This document shows, in pieces, positions 16,890-25,116 of a stretch of DNA of 64,000 nt. The stretch comes from Rhizobium sp. BG4 (GTDB taxonomy: Bacteria; Pseudomonadota; Alphaproteobacteria; Rhizobiales; Rhizobiaceae). How positions within the stretch are numbered: position 1 is the stretch's first letter; each line of letters begins with the position of its first letter. The position numbers were made by a program, and so were the translations under genes. Under the pieces are notes generated by a model. That model saw nothing but the letters and a program-made list of their open reading frames with translations. It did not search any database and was not told where the DNA came from. The stretch covers positions 62,001 through 126,000 of the forward strand of contig NZ_CP044127.1 of assembly GCF_016864575.1 (NCBI RefSeq), in the 5' to 3' direction.

Positions 16890-17345
16890 GATGACGCGAA
16901 CTCCCCGCAGTGACGCCAACCGCGTCCGGTTGGTTCGCCGATGCAGGCAAGGGCCGGGACAGATCGGCTGGAGCCGCGCTGGTTCGTCTGCTGTCGAGCC
17001 CATTCAGTCTGCCGCTTCGGACCGGTGGCAAGACACGCCGATCGTACCGAAGGCACGATCGCAAAAGCGTTTTAAGCCGATACGATAAATGCCAGCCTTC
17101 GAGAAGGTCGGGCAGACGGCCGACGATGTCCTCGCGCTCATCGCTAACGGCCCGACCTGTGGTTACGCCGATAAAGTCGAAGGCTGTGAAGATCGCTCGC
17201 CGGACGTTCGCTTCGCGCAGAGGCCGCCCAACGATTGTTGAAGATCGCGCCAAAATCCGATCGGCCTTGCTGATCCAGGAAAAAACCCTCGCTGTGGAGG
17301 ATTACCGTCACATTCGCTGCAGCCTCAATCGGAGGAAATCGATGC
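16890..17345 (-). pseudogene. Remnant of an ATP-dependent DNA ligase (LigD/LigC-type), multiply frameshifted
   Basis: Minus-strand frames carry successive ligase-like pieces. FPPIEAAANV and SEGFFLDQQGRSDFGAIF (about 17220-17340) match the region after the ligase active site ('DGE...DG.SDF.AL'). In another frame REANVRRAIFTAFDFIG (about 17145-17220) matches the 'YAFD' region. Later, GLDSRRTSAAP may match the 'GLEGIVSKR' end. At least two frame changes separate the pieces and no start or stop joins them, so this is a relic. Rhizobial accessory replicons often carry several such ligases. Boundaries are approximate; the open frame 16382-17056 across this region has no other recognisable content. 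Confidence 0.45.
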
Positions 17346-17433
17346 GTCCGGTCATGCCCGCCGCGGGTAGAGATCCGGCCACGGTTTAACGTTGATATGC
17401 GCTAGCCGCTCGACGACGGAGGTGACGGGATGC

Positions 17434-18393
17434 TTATCCCCCTTCGTAAGCCTGTCGGAGGAGGGATTGCGCTCTCTCGAAATCCGCCATCGATTTGACC
17501 GTCACCTGCAGATCGCCGGTGCCGAAATGCCCGACGTTACGAACATCACGGGTGAAGCCCTCTTCCAGGTCCATTACTCCGGGGTTCAACTTGAGGAAAA
17601 GTGTCACCGTTCGCGCCTGCGGATAGATTTCCATGCACACGAAATTTTTCAGCCGCTTAAATGCGGTGTAGAGCTTGAGTTCCTTGACCTGAACGTCGTC
17701 CCCAAGGCCAATAAGGAACTGGTAGACCACGTCGTATATGTCGCGCAGATCCGACGGTGACTGAGAGAGCCGGTAGCTCATCCGTTGGCTCAGATAGGGG
17801 TCGTTATCCTGGCTAATCTCGGCAGGTTGATTCGCACCGCTAACAGGTTTCGGCTCCGTCGACATCTTAGTGGCACCAAGACGTGCTGTCTTGGGCGCGT
17901 GAACAAGTTCCATCATCAGGAGATTTTCACCGAAACGGCGATAACGAATGAGCTCGATGTTGCGTACGATCTGCTTAACGGCATGTTCGTCATATCGGGT
18001 GAAATCACCGGCGATGCAGAGCAACCGAGGCGCGGTCCAGTCCACTGTCTTCGCGGCCCCGGGCCCGAGGCGTTCCATCACAAGCCATTGGAACTCCTTT
18101 CGATGATCGAGCAGCCAGTCGAGGTAGAAGAGGCCCTGGTTGATTACATTCTCGTTTACTGAGCGCTTGTACTCGATAATGACTGGCGAGTTATCCTCAT
18201 CTAGACCGAGCGTATCGATCCTACCGCCATGCACCGGACCAGTTGAATGCTCACTGGCCAGAAAGCGGATCCCGAGCAGCGCTTCCAGATTTGCCTCGAA
18301 CAGGTTTTGAAGCGACTTCTCGACCTGCACGGCCGCTCCGGCGAGTTCTGTCACCTGGTGCCCATCGAAATGAAACAGCTTTATATCGCTCAA
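17434..18393 (-). CDS. PD-(D/E)XK nuclease-like protein with C-terminal DUF5655-like domain
   Basis: A 319-residue protein. The N-terminal half has a PD-(D/E)XK signature, GGRIDTLGLDEDN followed by VIIEYKRS, giving D60, E74 and K76. The C-terminal part (about 195-315) resembles DUF5655, a domain often fused to such nuclease-like modules. A TTG start at 18393 is preceded by GGAG with 6-nt spacing. The gene is divergent from hsdM across 128 bp, at the border of the restriction-modification operon. A DNA-processing or defence accessory role is likely. No activity is established for this arrangement to my knowledge. Confidence 0.75.
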   Translation of the reverse strand: MSDIKLFHFDGHQVTELAGAAVQVEKSLQNLFEANLEALLGIRFLASEHSTGPVHGGRIDTLGLDEDNSPVIIEYKRSVNENVINQGLFYLDWLLDHRKEFQWLVMERLGPGAAKTVDWTAPRLLCIAGDFTRYDEHAVKQIVRNIELIRYRRFGENLLMMELVHAPKTARLGATKMSTEPKPVSGANQPAEISQDNDPYLSQRMSYRLSQSPSDLRDIYDVVYQFLIGLGDDVQVKELKLYTAFKRLKNFVCMEIYPQARTVTLFLKLNPGVMDLEEGFTRDVRNVGHFGTGDLQVTVKSMADFERAQSLLRQAYEGG

Positions 18394-18521
18394 TACTAAC
18401 TCCGAATAGGCTCATAAATTGCATAGAAAGTTTTATTCGCCCGTTCGGCGTTGTCCAGATAAATTGCCAGAGCATATCGATCTGATAGGATCGGCCGCAA
18501 ATCACATGGGGATAGCATAAG

Positions 18522-20012
18522 GTGACAACTCTTAAATTGTCGCAGCTGGAAAACCATCTCTGGCGGGCGGCAGACATTCTGCGCGGATCGATCGATTCCG
18601 GGGATTACAAGCACTACATTTTCGGTCTTCTGTTCTTCAAGCGCCTCTCCGATGTCTGGGAGCAAGAGTATGACGAGCGGCTGGCGCGCTATCACGATGC
18701 TGAGCTCGCCGCCGATCCGGATGAGCACCGTTTCGATATTCCAAAAGGTCATTTCTGGAAGGATGTGCGCAAGCATACAACCGACATCGGCACGCATCTG
18801 AACGCCGCCTTCCGCGCCATTGAAGACGCGAACATGAAGCTGCGCGGCGTCTTCCAGGATGTCGATTTCAACAACAAGGAGCGTTTTCCGGATGCTATGC
18901 TGGAAAAGCTGCTGCAGCATTTCGAAACCTACCGCCTGAGAAACTCCGATGTCGAGCCGGATGTTCTGGGCCAGGCCTATGAATATCTGATTGCGCAGTT
19001 TGCCGATGATGCCGGCAAGAAGGGGGGCGAGTTCTATACTCCAAAGATGGTCGTTCGGCTGATCGTCGAATGCCTGAAGCCGGAAGAAGGCATGTCCATC
19101 TATGACCCCACCTGCGGCTCGGGCGGCATGCTTCTGGAGGCGGTGCATCATCTGGAACGGCAGGGAAAGAACCCCAGAAGCCTGTCGCTGTTCGGCCAGG
19201 AGCGAAACCTCAACACCTGGGCCATCTGCCAGATGAACCTGTTCCTGCATGATATCGACGACGCTGCTGTGGCGCGCGGCGATACGCTGCTGGAGCCGAA
19301 ACATCTGACGGGCGATAGCGTTAAGGCCATCCGCACCTTCGACCGCGTGCTGGCCAACCCGCCCTTTTCGCTGAAAAGCTGGGGCCATGATGTCTGGTCG
19401 AAGGGCGATGCCTATGGCCGCGACCGCTATGGCTGCCCGCCGAAATCATATGGCGATCTCGCTTTCGTGCAGCATATGGTGGCGAGCCTGAAGGAAGACG
19501 GTGTCTGCGGCGTAGTGCTGCCGCATGGCGTGCTGTTCCGCGGCGGCGCCGAGGGCAAGATCCGCGAGGGGTTGATTCGTGATGATTTGATCGAGGCCGT
19601 GATCGGCCTGGCGCCCAATCTGTTTTACGGTGCGGGCATTCCGGCCTGTATCCTCATCTTGCGCAAACAGAAGCCTCTCGGGCACAAGGGCCAGATCTTG
19701 ATCATCAACGGCGCCGAACAGGTAGTGGATGGCAAGAACCAGAACCATCTGTCGGAAGCCAATGTCTCCGCGCTGGCAAAAGCCTTTGGGGATTTTGCCG
19801 ATGCCGAGCGGCTGGCGCGGGTGGTGCCATCAAGCGAGATCGAGGCGAATGATTTCAACCTTAATATAAGCCGCTATGTGCATCTGGGCAACGAGACGGT
19901 AGAAGTGGATGTCGCCGTGGAGGTGGAGAAACTGATCGAGCTTCAGGCTGAGCGGGATACAGCGGAAGCGCGGATGATGAGCTTTCTGCGGGAGCTTGGT
20001 TATGTCGCTTAG
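18522..20012 (+). CDS. hsdM: Type I restriction-modification system methyltransferase subunit HsdM
   Basis: A 496-residue N6-adenine methyltransferase. It has an N-terminal HsdM helical domain (about 1-140), a SAM-binding motif in YDPTCGSGGML, and the catalytic NPPF in RVLANPPFSLKSWG. With HsdS it methylates host DNA; with HsdR it forms the restriction complex. The GTG start at 18522 has GGGGA upstream. The last codons overlap the hsdS start by 11 bp. The N-terminus LSQLENHLWRAADILRG is typical of the family. Confidence 0.95.
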   Translation: MTTLKLSQLENHLWRAADILRGSIDSGDYKHYIFGLLFFKRLSDVWEQEYDERLARYHDAELAADPDEHRFDIPKGHFWKDVRKHTTDIGTHLNAAFRAIEDANMKLRGVFQDVDFNNKERFPDAMLEKLLQHFETYRLRNSDVEPDVLGQAYEYLIAQFADDAGKKGGEFYTPKMVVRLIVECLKPEEGMSIYDPTCGSGGMLLEAVHHLERQGKNPRSLSLFGQERNLNTWAICQMNLFLHDIDDAAVARGDTLLEPKHLTGDSVKAIRTFDRVLANPPFSLKSWGHDVWSKGDAYGRDRYGCPPKSYGDLAFVQHMVASLKEDGVCGVVLPHGVLFRGGAEGKIREGLIRDDLIEAVIGLAPNLFYGAGIPACILILRKQKPLGHKGQILIINGAEQVVDGKNQNHLSEANVSALAKAFGDFADAERLARVVPSSEIEANDFNLNISRYVHLGNETVEVDVAVEVEKLIELQAERDTAEARMMSFLRELGYVA

Positions 20013-21294
20013 TGCGGAAGTCATCGAGGGGTTGAAAAATCAATGGTTGAGCGAATTGCCATCCGATTGGCGATTTTCTCGTTTCGGTGACGTCCTTCAA
20101 ATCAAGCGACGACCAATCGAAGTCCAGGATCATGTCGAGTATGTGCAACCCGTAATCCGACGAGGACACGGCGGGATAGACATCCGCGAAAGACAATTGG
20201 GAGCATCAATCAAGACCAAGGCGCAATTTTTGATTCGTGCTGGCGATTGGCTGATGTCCAAAGTCCAGATTTTGCATCGCTCTTACGGGCTTGTGCCATG
20301 TGAGTTGGACAAAGCTCTTGCATCCGGCAGCTACTATGCTTTCGAAATCCAGAAAGAGCTTGATCCCAAATACTTGTGGTATTTGTCGCATGCGAACGCT
20401 TTCCATAAGTCTTGCGAATTGGCCAGCGTGGGCGTTGTTATCGAAAAGATGGTCTTTCGCGCGACCGACTGGCTCGACTTTGAGTTCCCGCTCCCGCCGC
20501 TCCACGAACAGCGTCAGATCGCCGAAATCCTGTCCAGCGTTGATGAGGCCATTGCGGCAACGCGGGCTGTGATTGTGCAGAGCAGAAAGGTCAAGCAGGC
20601 CGTGTTGGAACGCCTACTCACCAAAGGCATCGGCCACACACGCTTTAAGCAAACTGAAATCGGGGAGATCCCGGAGGAGTGGCCGCTAACCAGCGCCGAC
20701 AGTGTCTGCACACAAGTCAGTGTCGGGATCGTTATCAAGCCGTCTCAATATTATGTCGAGAGCGGGGTTCGCTGCTTCCGTTCTGCCAATGTCCGTGAAG
20801 GCTTCGTGGAGGATGCAGACTGGGTTTACATCAGTGACGAGGGCAATCGCGTAAACCGGAAATCAGTCCTCCGGACCGGAGACGTTCTTGTTGTCCGAAC
20901 GGGTTATCCAGGAACCTCTTGTGTGGTGCCGCCGAAATATGATGGAGCCAACTGCATCGATATCATCTTCGCGCGACCGAAGATCGAACTGGTCGCCCCC
21001 TACTTTCTTTCAACTTTCATCAACAGTGCAAGCGGGAAAACCCAAGTCCTGAAAGCAGAAGGGGGCTTGGCGCAGAAGCACTTCAATGTGGGGGCAATGA
21101 AGCAGATGAAATTGCCGCTGCCACCGCTAAGCGAACAACATGAGATCGTAGCGCATATTCAGGAATTTGCGAACACCGAGGCTGTGCTTGAGCAAACGCT
21201 GCAACAGCAGATTGGGTTCAAAGCCGCCCTGATGTCCGACCTCCTCACCGGCCGCAAGCGCGTCACCGACGCCCTGCCCATGGCTGCGGAGTAA
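20002..21294 (+). CDS. hsdS: Type I restriction-modification specificity subunit HsdS
   Basis: A 430-residue specificity subunit with two target recognition domains (about residues 18-160 and 215-375). Each is followed by a conserved helical spacer beginning PLPPLHEQRQIAEIL and PLPPLSEQHEIVAHI. The start ATG at 20002 lies within the end of hsdM; a TTG 6 bp earlier is also possible. The first recognition domain is visibly more AT-rich than hsdM and hsdR, as expected when target recognition domains are exchanged between strains. The recognised DNA sequence cannot be predicted here. Confidence 0.92.
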   Translation: MSLSAEVIEGLKNQWLSELPSDWRFSRFGDVLQIKRRPIEVQDHVEYVQPVIRRGHGGIDIRERQLGASIKTKAQFLIRAGDWLMSKVQILHRSYGLVPCELDKALASGSYYAFEIQKELDPKYLWYLSHANAFHKSCELASVGVVIEKMVFRATDWLDFEFPLPPLHEQRQIAEILSSVDEAIAATRAVIVQSRKVKQAVLERLLTKGIGHTRFKQTEIGEIPEEWPLTSADSVCTQVSVGIVIKPSQYYVESGVRCFRSANVREGFVEDADWVYISDEGNRVNRKSVLRTGDVLVVRTGYPGTSCVVPPKYDGANCIDIIFARPKIELVAPYFLSTFINSASGKTQVLKAEGGLAQKHFNVGAMKQMKLPLPPLSEQHEIVAHIQEFANTEAVLEQTLQQQIGFKAALMSDLLTGRKRVTDALPMAAE

Positions 21295-21301
21295 GGGCCC
21301 C

Positions 21302-24300
21302 ATGAGCCACGGCCCCGAATGGCATTTTGCCGAGCGCCCTACGATCGAGCGTCTCCAGGCCATGGGTTATGGCTTCGTGGCGCAGGCGGAACACGCTGGT
21401 TTACGCGAGGGCGAAAACCAGGTTCTCTTTCGGCCGCATCTCATCGACGCGCTGATACGCATCAATGGGATCGACCGCGCCTCTGCCGAGGCTGCCTATG
21501 GGGAACTGGCGGCGATCAGCGACAACGAGGCCTGGCTGAAGGTGCTGCGCGGCGATTATGCCCGCAAGGTGACCGGCCAGGAAACGCGTCAGACGCTGCG
21601 GGTGATCGATTTTCTCGACCCCGGCAACAACCTGTTTTCCGTGACGCATCAGCTCAGGGTGAAGGCTGAGAATACACGCAAGCCGGATGTCGTGGTCTAT
21701 GTGAACGGCATCCCGCTTGTTGTGATAGAGGCGAAAAGCCCGTTGAATGTGAAGGACAAGACCGGCGAGGCCTTTGAACAGATCCGGCAATATGAGCGGG
21801 ACATTCCGCGCCTGTTCTTCTCCAATGTCTTCAACATCGTCACCGACGGCGCGCTGGTGCTCTATGGCGCGACCGGCGCCGGCTCCAAATACTTCGCGGA
21901 GTGGCGTGACCCCTGGCCGAAGCTGGAGGCTGATTTTCCCGATACACTCTCCAAGGGCCTCTGGTGCCTGCTGGAGCCAAGCCGGCTGCTGGATCTGATC
22001 GCGCATTACGTCGTCTTCGAAAAGACCGAGACGGGCACGATCAAGAAGATATGCCGCTACCAGCAGTTCCGCGCCGTCAATCGCATCGTTGAGCGCGTCA
22101 TTGGGGGCAAGCACCGGCAGGGGCTGATCTGGCACACGCAGGGCAGCGGCAAATCGCTGACCATGGTCTTTGCCGCTCTGAAGCTGAAGACGCACCGGAC
22201 TATCCAATCCGAGCGGCTCACCAACCCGAACATTCTGGTGCTGACCGACCGCGTGGACCTGCATTCGCAGATCAGCGGAACCTTCGTCGCCTGCGGCCTG
22301 CCGAACCCGACGACGATCGAGAGCATCAAGGACCTGCATGCGCTGATCTGCAGCGGTAAGGACGGGCACACGGCGCTTTCCACCATCTTCAAGTTCCAGG
22401 GCTCGAAAGAGGCGATGGCCAATTCCGAAAACTGGATCGTGATGGTGGACGAGGCCCACCGCACCCAGGAAAAGGATCTCGGCGCCTATCTGCGCGCGAC
22501 GCTGCCCAACGCCCGCTTCTTCGGCTTTACCGGCACGCCGGTGAAGAAAGACGACAAGAACACTTACGAGAATTTTGGCGTGCCGGGAGAAGGCTATCTC
22601 GACAAATACGGCATCGACGACGCCGTGGCCGATGGTGCGACCGTGCCGATCTACTATACCGGCCGCAAGACCGACTGGCATATTGACGAGGCGAAGATCG
22701 ACATTCTGTTCGACACCTGGTTTTCCGAGCTGGACGACGACAAGCTGAACGAGATCAAGAAGCGCGGCCTGCAGATCGAGGATCTGGTCAAGCATCCGCG
22801 CCGCATCGAGCTGATCGCCTATGATATCTGGACGCATTTCAAGCAGTATGCCCGGCCTGATGGTTTCAAGGCGCAGATCGTCGCCATCGATCGCGAGGCG
22901 GTGATCCTCTACAAGCAGGCACTGACCAAGGTCATTGCCGAGGATCTAAAGGCCGAGGGCATGGAGCCCACTGAGGCGCTCGCCCGCGCCGATGCCATGT
23001 CGGCCTGCGTCTATTCGATCAACCAGGAAGACAGCAAGCCAAGCGAGGATCCGCACAAACAGGCGATCCGCACCGAGCTGAAGGCGCAGTATCTCGATCC
23101 CGAGGCGGAGAAGCTGGCGAAGAAGGCTTTTGGCCGCAAGGGCGACGACCCGCAGTTCCTCATCGTCTGCGACAAGCTGCTGACAGGTTTCGACTGCCCG
23201 ATCGAAAGCGTGATGTATCTCGACAAGCCGCTGAAAGAGCACGGATTGCTGCAGGCGATTGCCCGCACCAACCGCGTTTCCGACGCCAGGAAGCGCAACG
23301 GGCTGATCGTCGATTACATCGGCGTCTCCGGCCATCTGGAGGAGGCGCTGTCCTCTTACCGCGCCGATGATGTGAAGAACGCCATGCGCGACTTGGACGA
23401 TCTGCGCAATCAGCTACGGGCTGCGCATTCCGCCGTAGCCGCGCCGATGAAGCCGCTGAAGCGCAAGGCGAGCGACAAGGATGCGCTAAAGGCGAAATAC
23501 GACGCCTTCGTGAAGCTGCTGGGCACCGAGGACAAGTGGTTCGACTTCAAGGCGAAGGCCCGCAGTTTCATCGCGCTTTATGAAACGCTGAGCCCGGACC
23601 CGAGCGTGCTGGAGTTCACCGTCGATCTGAAGTGGGTGGCTAACTTCCTGCTCTATGGCACGCAGCACTTCGAAAAGCGCCAGGCCTTCGACCAGATGAA
23701 CTACAGCGAAAAGATCCGCGAGATGCTGGAGAAGCACCTGGAGGCGACGGGTCTGAGCGTCACCGTCAAGTTGCGTCACATCACCGATCCGGAGTTCTGG
23801 GAGGATTTCGATCCTGATGGCAAAACCGAGGAAGACCTGATGACCGCGGCGATCCGCAAAACAACGGAGCTGCGTAAGACCGTGACCGAGCGGATCGACG
23901 ACGGCCCGCATCAATATGGCAAGTTTTCCGAGCGCCTGCGGCAACTTCTGGAAAAGCTGGAAAGCGCGCAGCTTTCCTGGTCAGAAAAGCTCAAGGCGGC
24001 GGAAGAGCTGGCGAAGGACATCACTGCCGAGGATGCGGCCCATGTCGAAGCGGGTCTCTCCTCCGGCGCCTACGGCCTCCTGCAGATCCTCAACGGCTTC
24101 ACCTCGGGACCGGAGGGCGAGGCCCTGGCGCTCCGCCTGGAGGGGCTCTACACCGACCCCGTCACCGCGCCTTTCGGTTGGTGGGAAAAGGATGGTCTGC
24201 GCAAGAGCCTGCGCCAGCAGGTACGGTCTATGGCGCATCTGGCCGGCCTGACGCAGCTCAGGGAGATCCCGGAAGAGGTCGAGGCTTACGCGCTCAAGCA

Positions 24301-24316
24301 TTTTGCTGGGCAGTGA
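21302..24316 (+). CDS. hsdR: Type I restriction-modification endonuclease/translocase subunit HsdR
   Basis: A 1004-residue restriction subunit. The N-terminal PD-(D/E)XK nuclease shows RKPDVVVYV and LVVIEAKS. The superfamily II helicase motor has Walker A in QGSGKSLTM, DEAH in VMVDEAHRTQ and motif VI-like QAIARTNR. A C-terminal helical region is Lys/Glu-rich. It translocates DNA after recognition of unmethylated sites and cuts at a distance. It starts 7 bp after hsdS and appears intact, so the system is probably functional. Confidence 0.95.
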   Translation: MSHGPEWHFAERPTIERLQAMGYGFVAQAEHAGLREGENQVLFRPHLIDALIRINGIDRASAEAAYGELAAISDNEAWLKVLRGDYARKVTGQETRQTLRVIDFLDPGNNLFSVTHQLRVKAENTRKPDVVVYVNGIPLVVIEAKSPLNVKDKTGEAFEQIRQYERDIPRLFFSNVFNIVTDGALVLYGATGAGSKYFAEWRDPWPKLEADFPDTLSKGLWCLLEPSRLLDLIAHYVVFEKTETGTIKKICRYQQFRAVNRIVERVIGGKHRQGLIWHTQGSGKSLTMVFAALKLKTHRTIQSERLTNPNILVLTDRVDLHSQISGTFVACGLPNPTTIESIKDLHALICSGKDGHTALSTIFKFQGSKEAMANSENWIVMVDEAHRTQEKDLGAYLRATLPNARFFGFTGTPVKKDDKNTYENFGVPGEGYLDKYGIDDAVADGATVPIYYTGRKTDWHIDEAKIDILFDTWFSELDDDKLNEIKKRGLQIEDLVKHPRRIELIAYDIWTHFKQYARPDGFKAQIVAIDREAVILYKQALTKVIAEDLKAEGMEPTEALARADAMSACVYSINQEDSKPSEDPHKQAIRTELKAQYLDPEAEKLAKKAFGRKGDDPQFLIVCDKLLTGFDCPIESVMYLDKPLKEHGLLQAIARTNRVSDARKRNGLIVDYIGVSGHLEEALSSYRADDVKNAMRDLDDLRNQLRAAHSAVAAPMKPLKRKASDKDALKAKYDAFVKLLGTEDKWFDFKAKARSFIALYETLSPDPSVLEFTVDLKWVANFLLYGTQHFEKRQAFDQMNYSEKIREMLEKHLEATGLSVTVKLRHITDPEFWEDFDPDGKTEEDLMTAAIRKTTELRKTVTERIDDGPHQYGKFSERLRQLLEKLESAQLSWSEKLKAAEELAKDITAEDAAHVEAGLSSGAYGLLQILNGFTSGPEGEALALRLEGLYTDPVTAPFGWWEKDGLRKSLRQQVRSMAHLAGLTQLREIPEEVEAYALKHFAGQ

Positions 24317-24317
24317 C

Positions 24318-25058
24318 ATGGCCGTCTATCGCATAGGTAGCCAAGACATCGAATACACCCTGCGGCGCTCGCTGAGGGCGCGCAAGGCGAGCCTAAGCGT
24401 CACCCCAAAATCCTTCGAGCTCCTGGTGCCTGAAGCAGCCACCGATGAACAGATCAGCGCCGTGCTGGACCGCCGGCGCGCCTGGATCATCGAGACCGTG
24501 CAACATATGGCAGAACGCGCCAGGGCGCAGACGCGCGTCTACCAGTTCGTGACCGGTGCCAAGATCCCCTATCGCGGCCGGATGACGAGGCTCACCATCG
24601 AGCCCTTCGATGGCTCCCTCGTCGAGGTCAGCTTCCGTAACGGCTTCCAAATACGCAAGCCCGCCGACCTGTCGCCGGAGTCATCCGACACCATCATCGA
24701 GAGCGCACTCCGTCTCTGGCTGAAACGCCGCGTGCGAGACGACGCCCGTGCCTTTATCGATCGGCACGGCGAGCGGCATGGGCTGAAGCCGCGTAGCGTG
24801 CAGATCAAGGACCAAAAGCACTTATGGGGCAGTTGTGGCAAAGACCGCCGGATCAACCTGAACTGGCATCTAGTTTTCGCCCCGGTCCCCGTACTCGAAT
24901 ATGCCGTTGTCCACGAGATGTGTCATCTAAAGTACCGCAACCATGAGCCCAGATTCTGGGATCTAGTGGGTCGTGTCTTGCCAGACTGGGAAGCGCGAAA
25001 GCAATGGCTCGACAACAACGAGAATTTCCTCGGTTGGGAGACGCTGAAGGTGTCTTAA
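24318..25058 (+). CDS. YgjP/SprT-like (DUF45) metal-dependent protease family protein
   Basis: A 246-residue protein with the zinc metalloprotease signature VVHEMCHL and a downstream His in RNHEPRFW, preceded by LWGSCGKDRRINLNWHL, the core pattern of the YgjP/DUF45 family. The ATG at 24318 comes one base after the hsdR stop, so it is the fourth gene of the hsd operon. YgjP-like genes are recurrent neighbours of type I systems. A role in turning over HsdR or DNA-protein complexes is an attractive but unproven idea. Confidence 0.85.
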   Translation: MAVYRIGSQDIEYTLRRSLRARKASLSVTPKSFELLVPEAATDEQISAVLDRRRAWIIETVQHMAERARAQTRVYQFVTGAKIPYRGRMTRLTIEPFDGSLVEVSFRNGFQIRKPADLSPESSDTIIESALRLWLKRRVRDDARAFIDRHGERHGLKPRSVQIKDQKHLWGSCGKDRRINLNWHLVFAPVPVLEYAVVHEMCHLKYRNHEPRFWDLVGRVLPDWEARKQWLDNNENFLGWETLKVS

Positions 25059-25116
25059 GGTAATCCCTTTGCTTTGGCGGGGCGGAGTGAGGACCTCGGC
25101 GAGGCTACTGTCACAC

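Noticed and set aside
16382..17056. 224-codon minus-strand frame downstream of the ligase relic
   Set aside because: No family features, crosses the terminator hairpin, and overlaps ligase-like pieces in other frames.
18396..19388. 330-codon minus-strand open frame
   Set aside because: Antisense shadow of hsdM; no ribosome-binding site and no family features.
21401..22837. 478-codon minus-strand open frame
   Set aside because: It is antisense to hsdR, whose nuclease and helicase motifs are intact; the long frame follows from GC-rich codon use.
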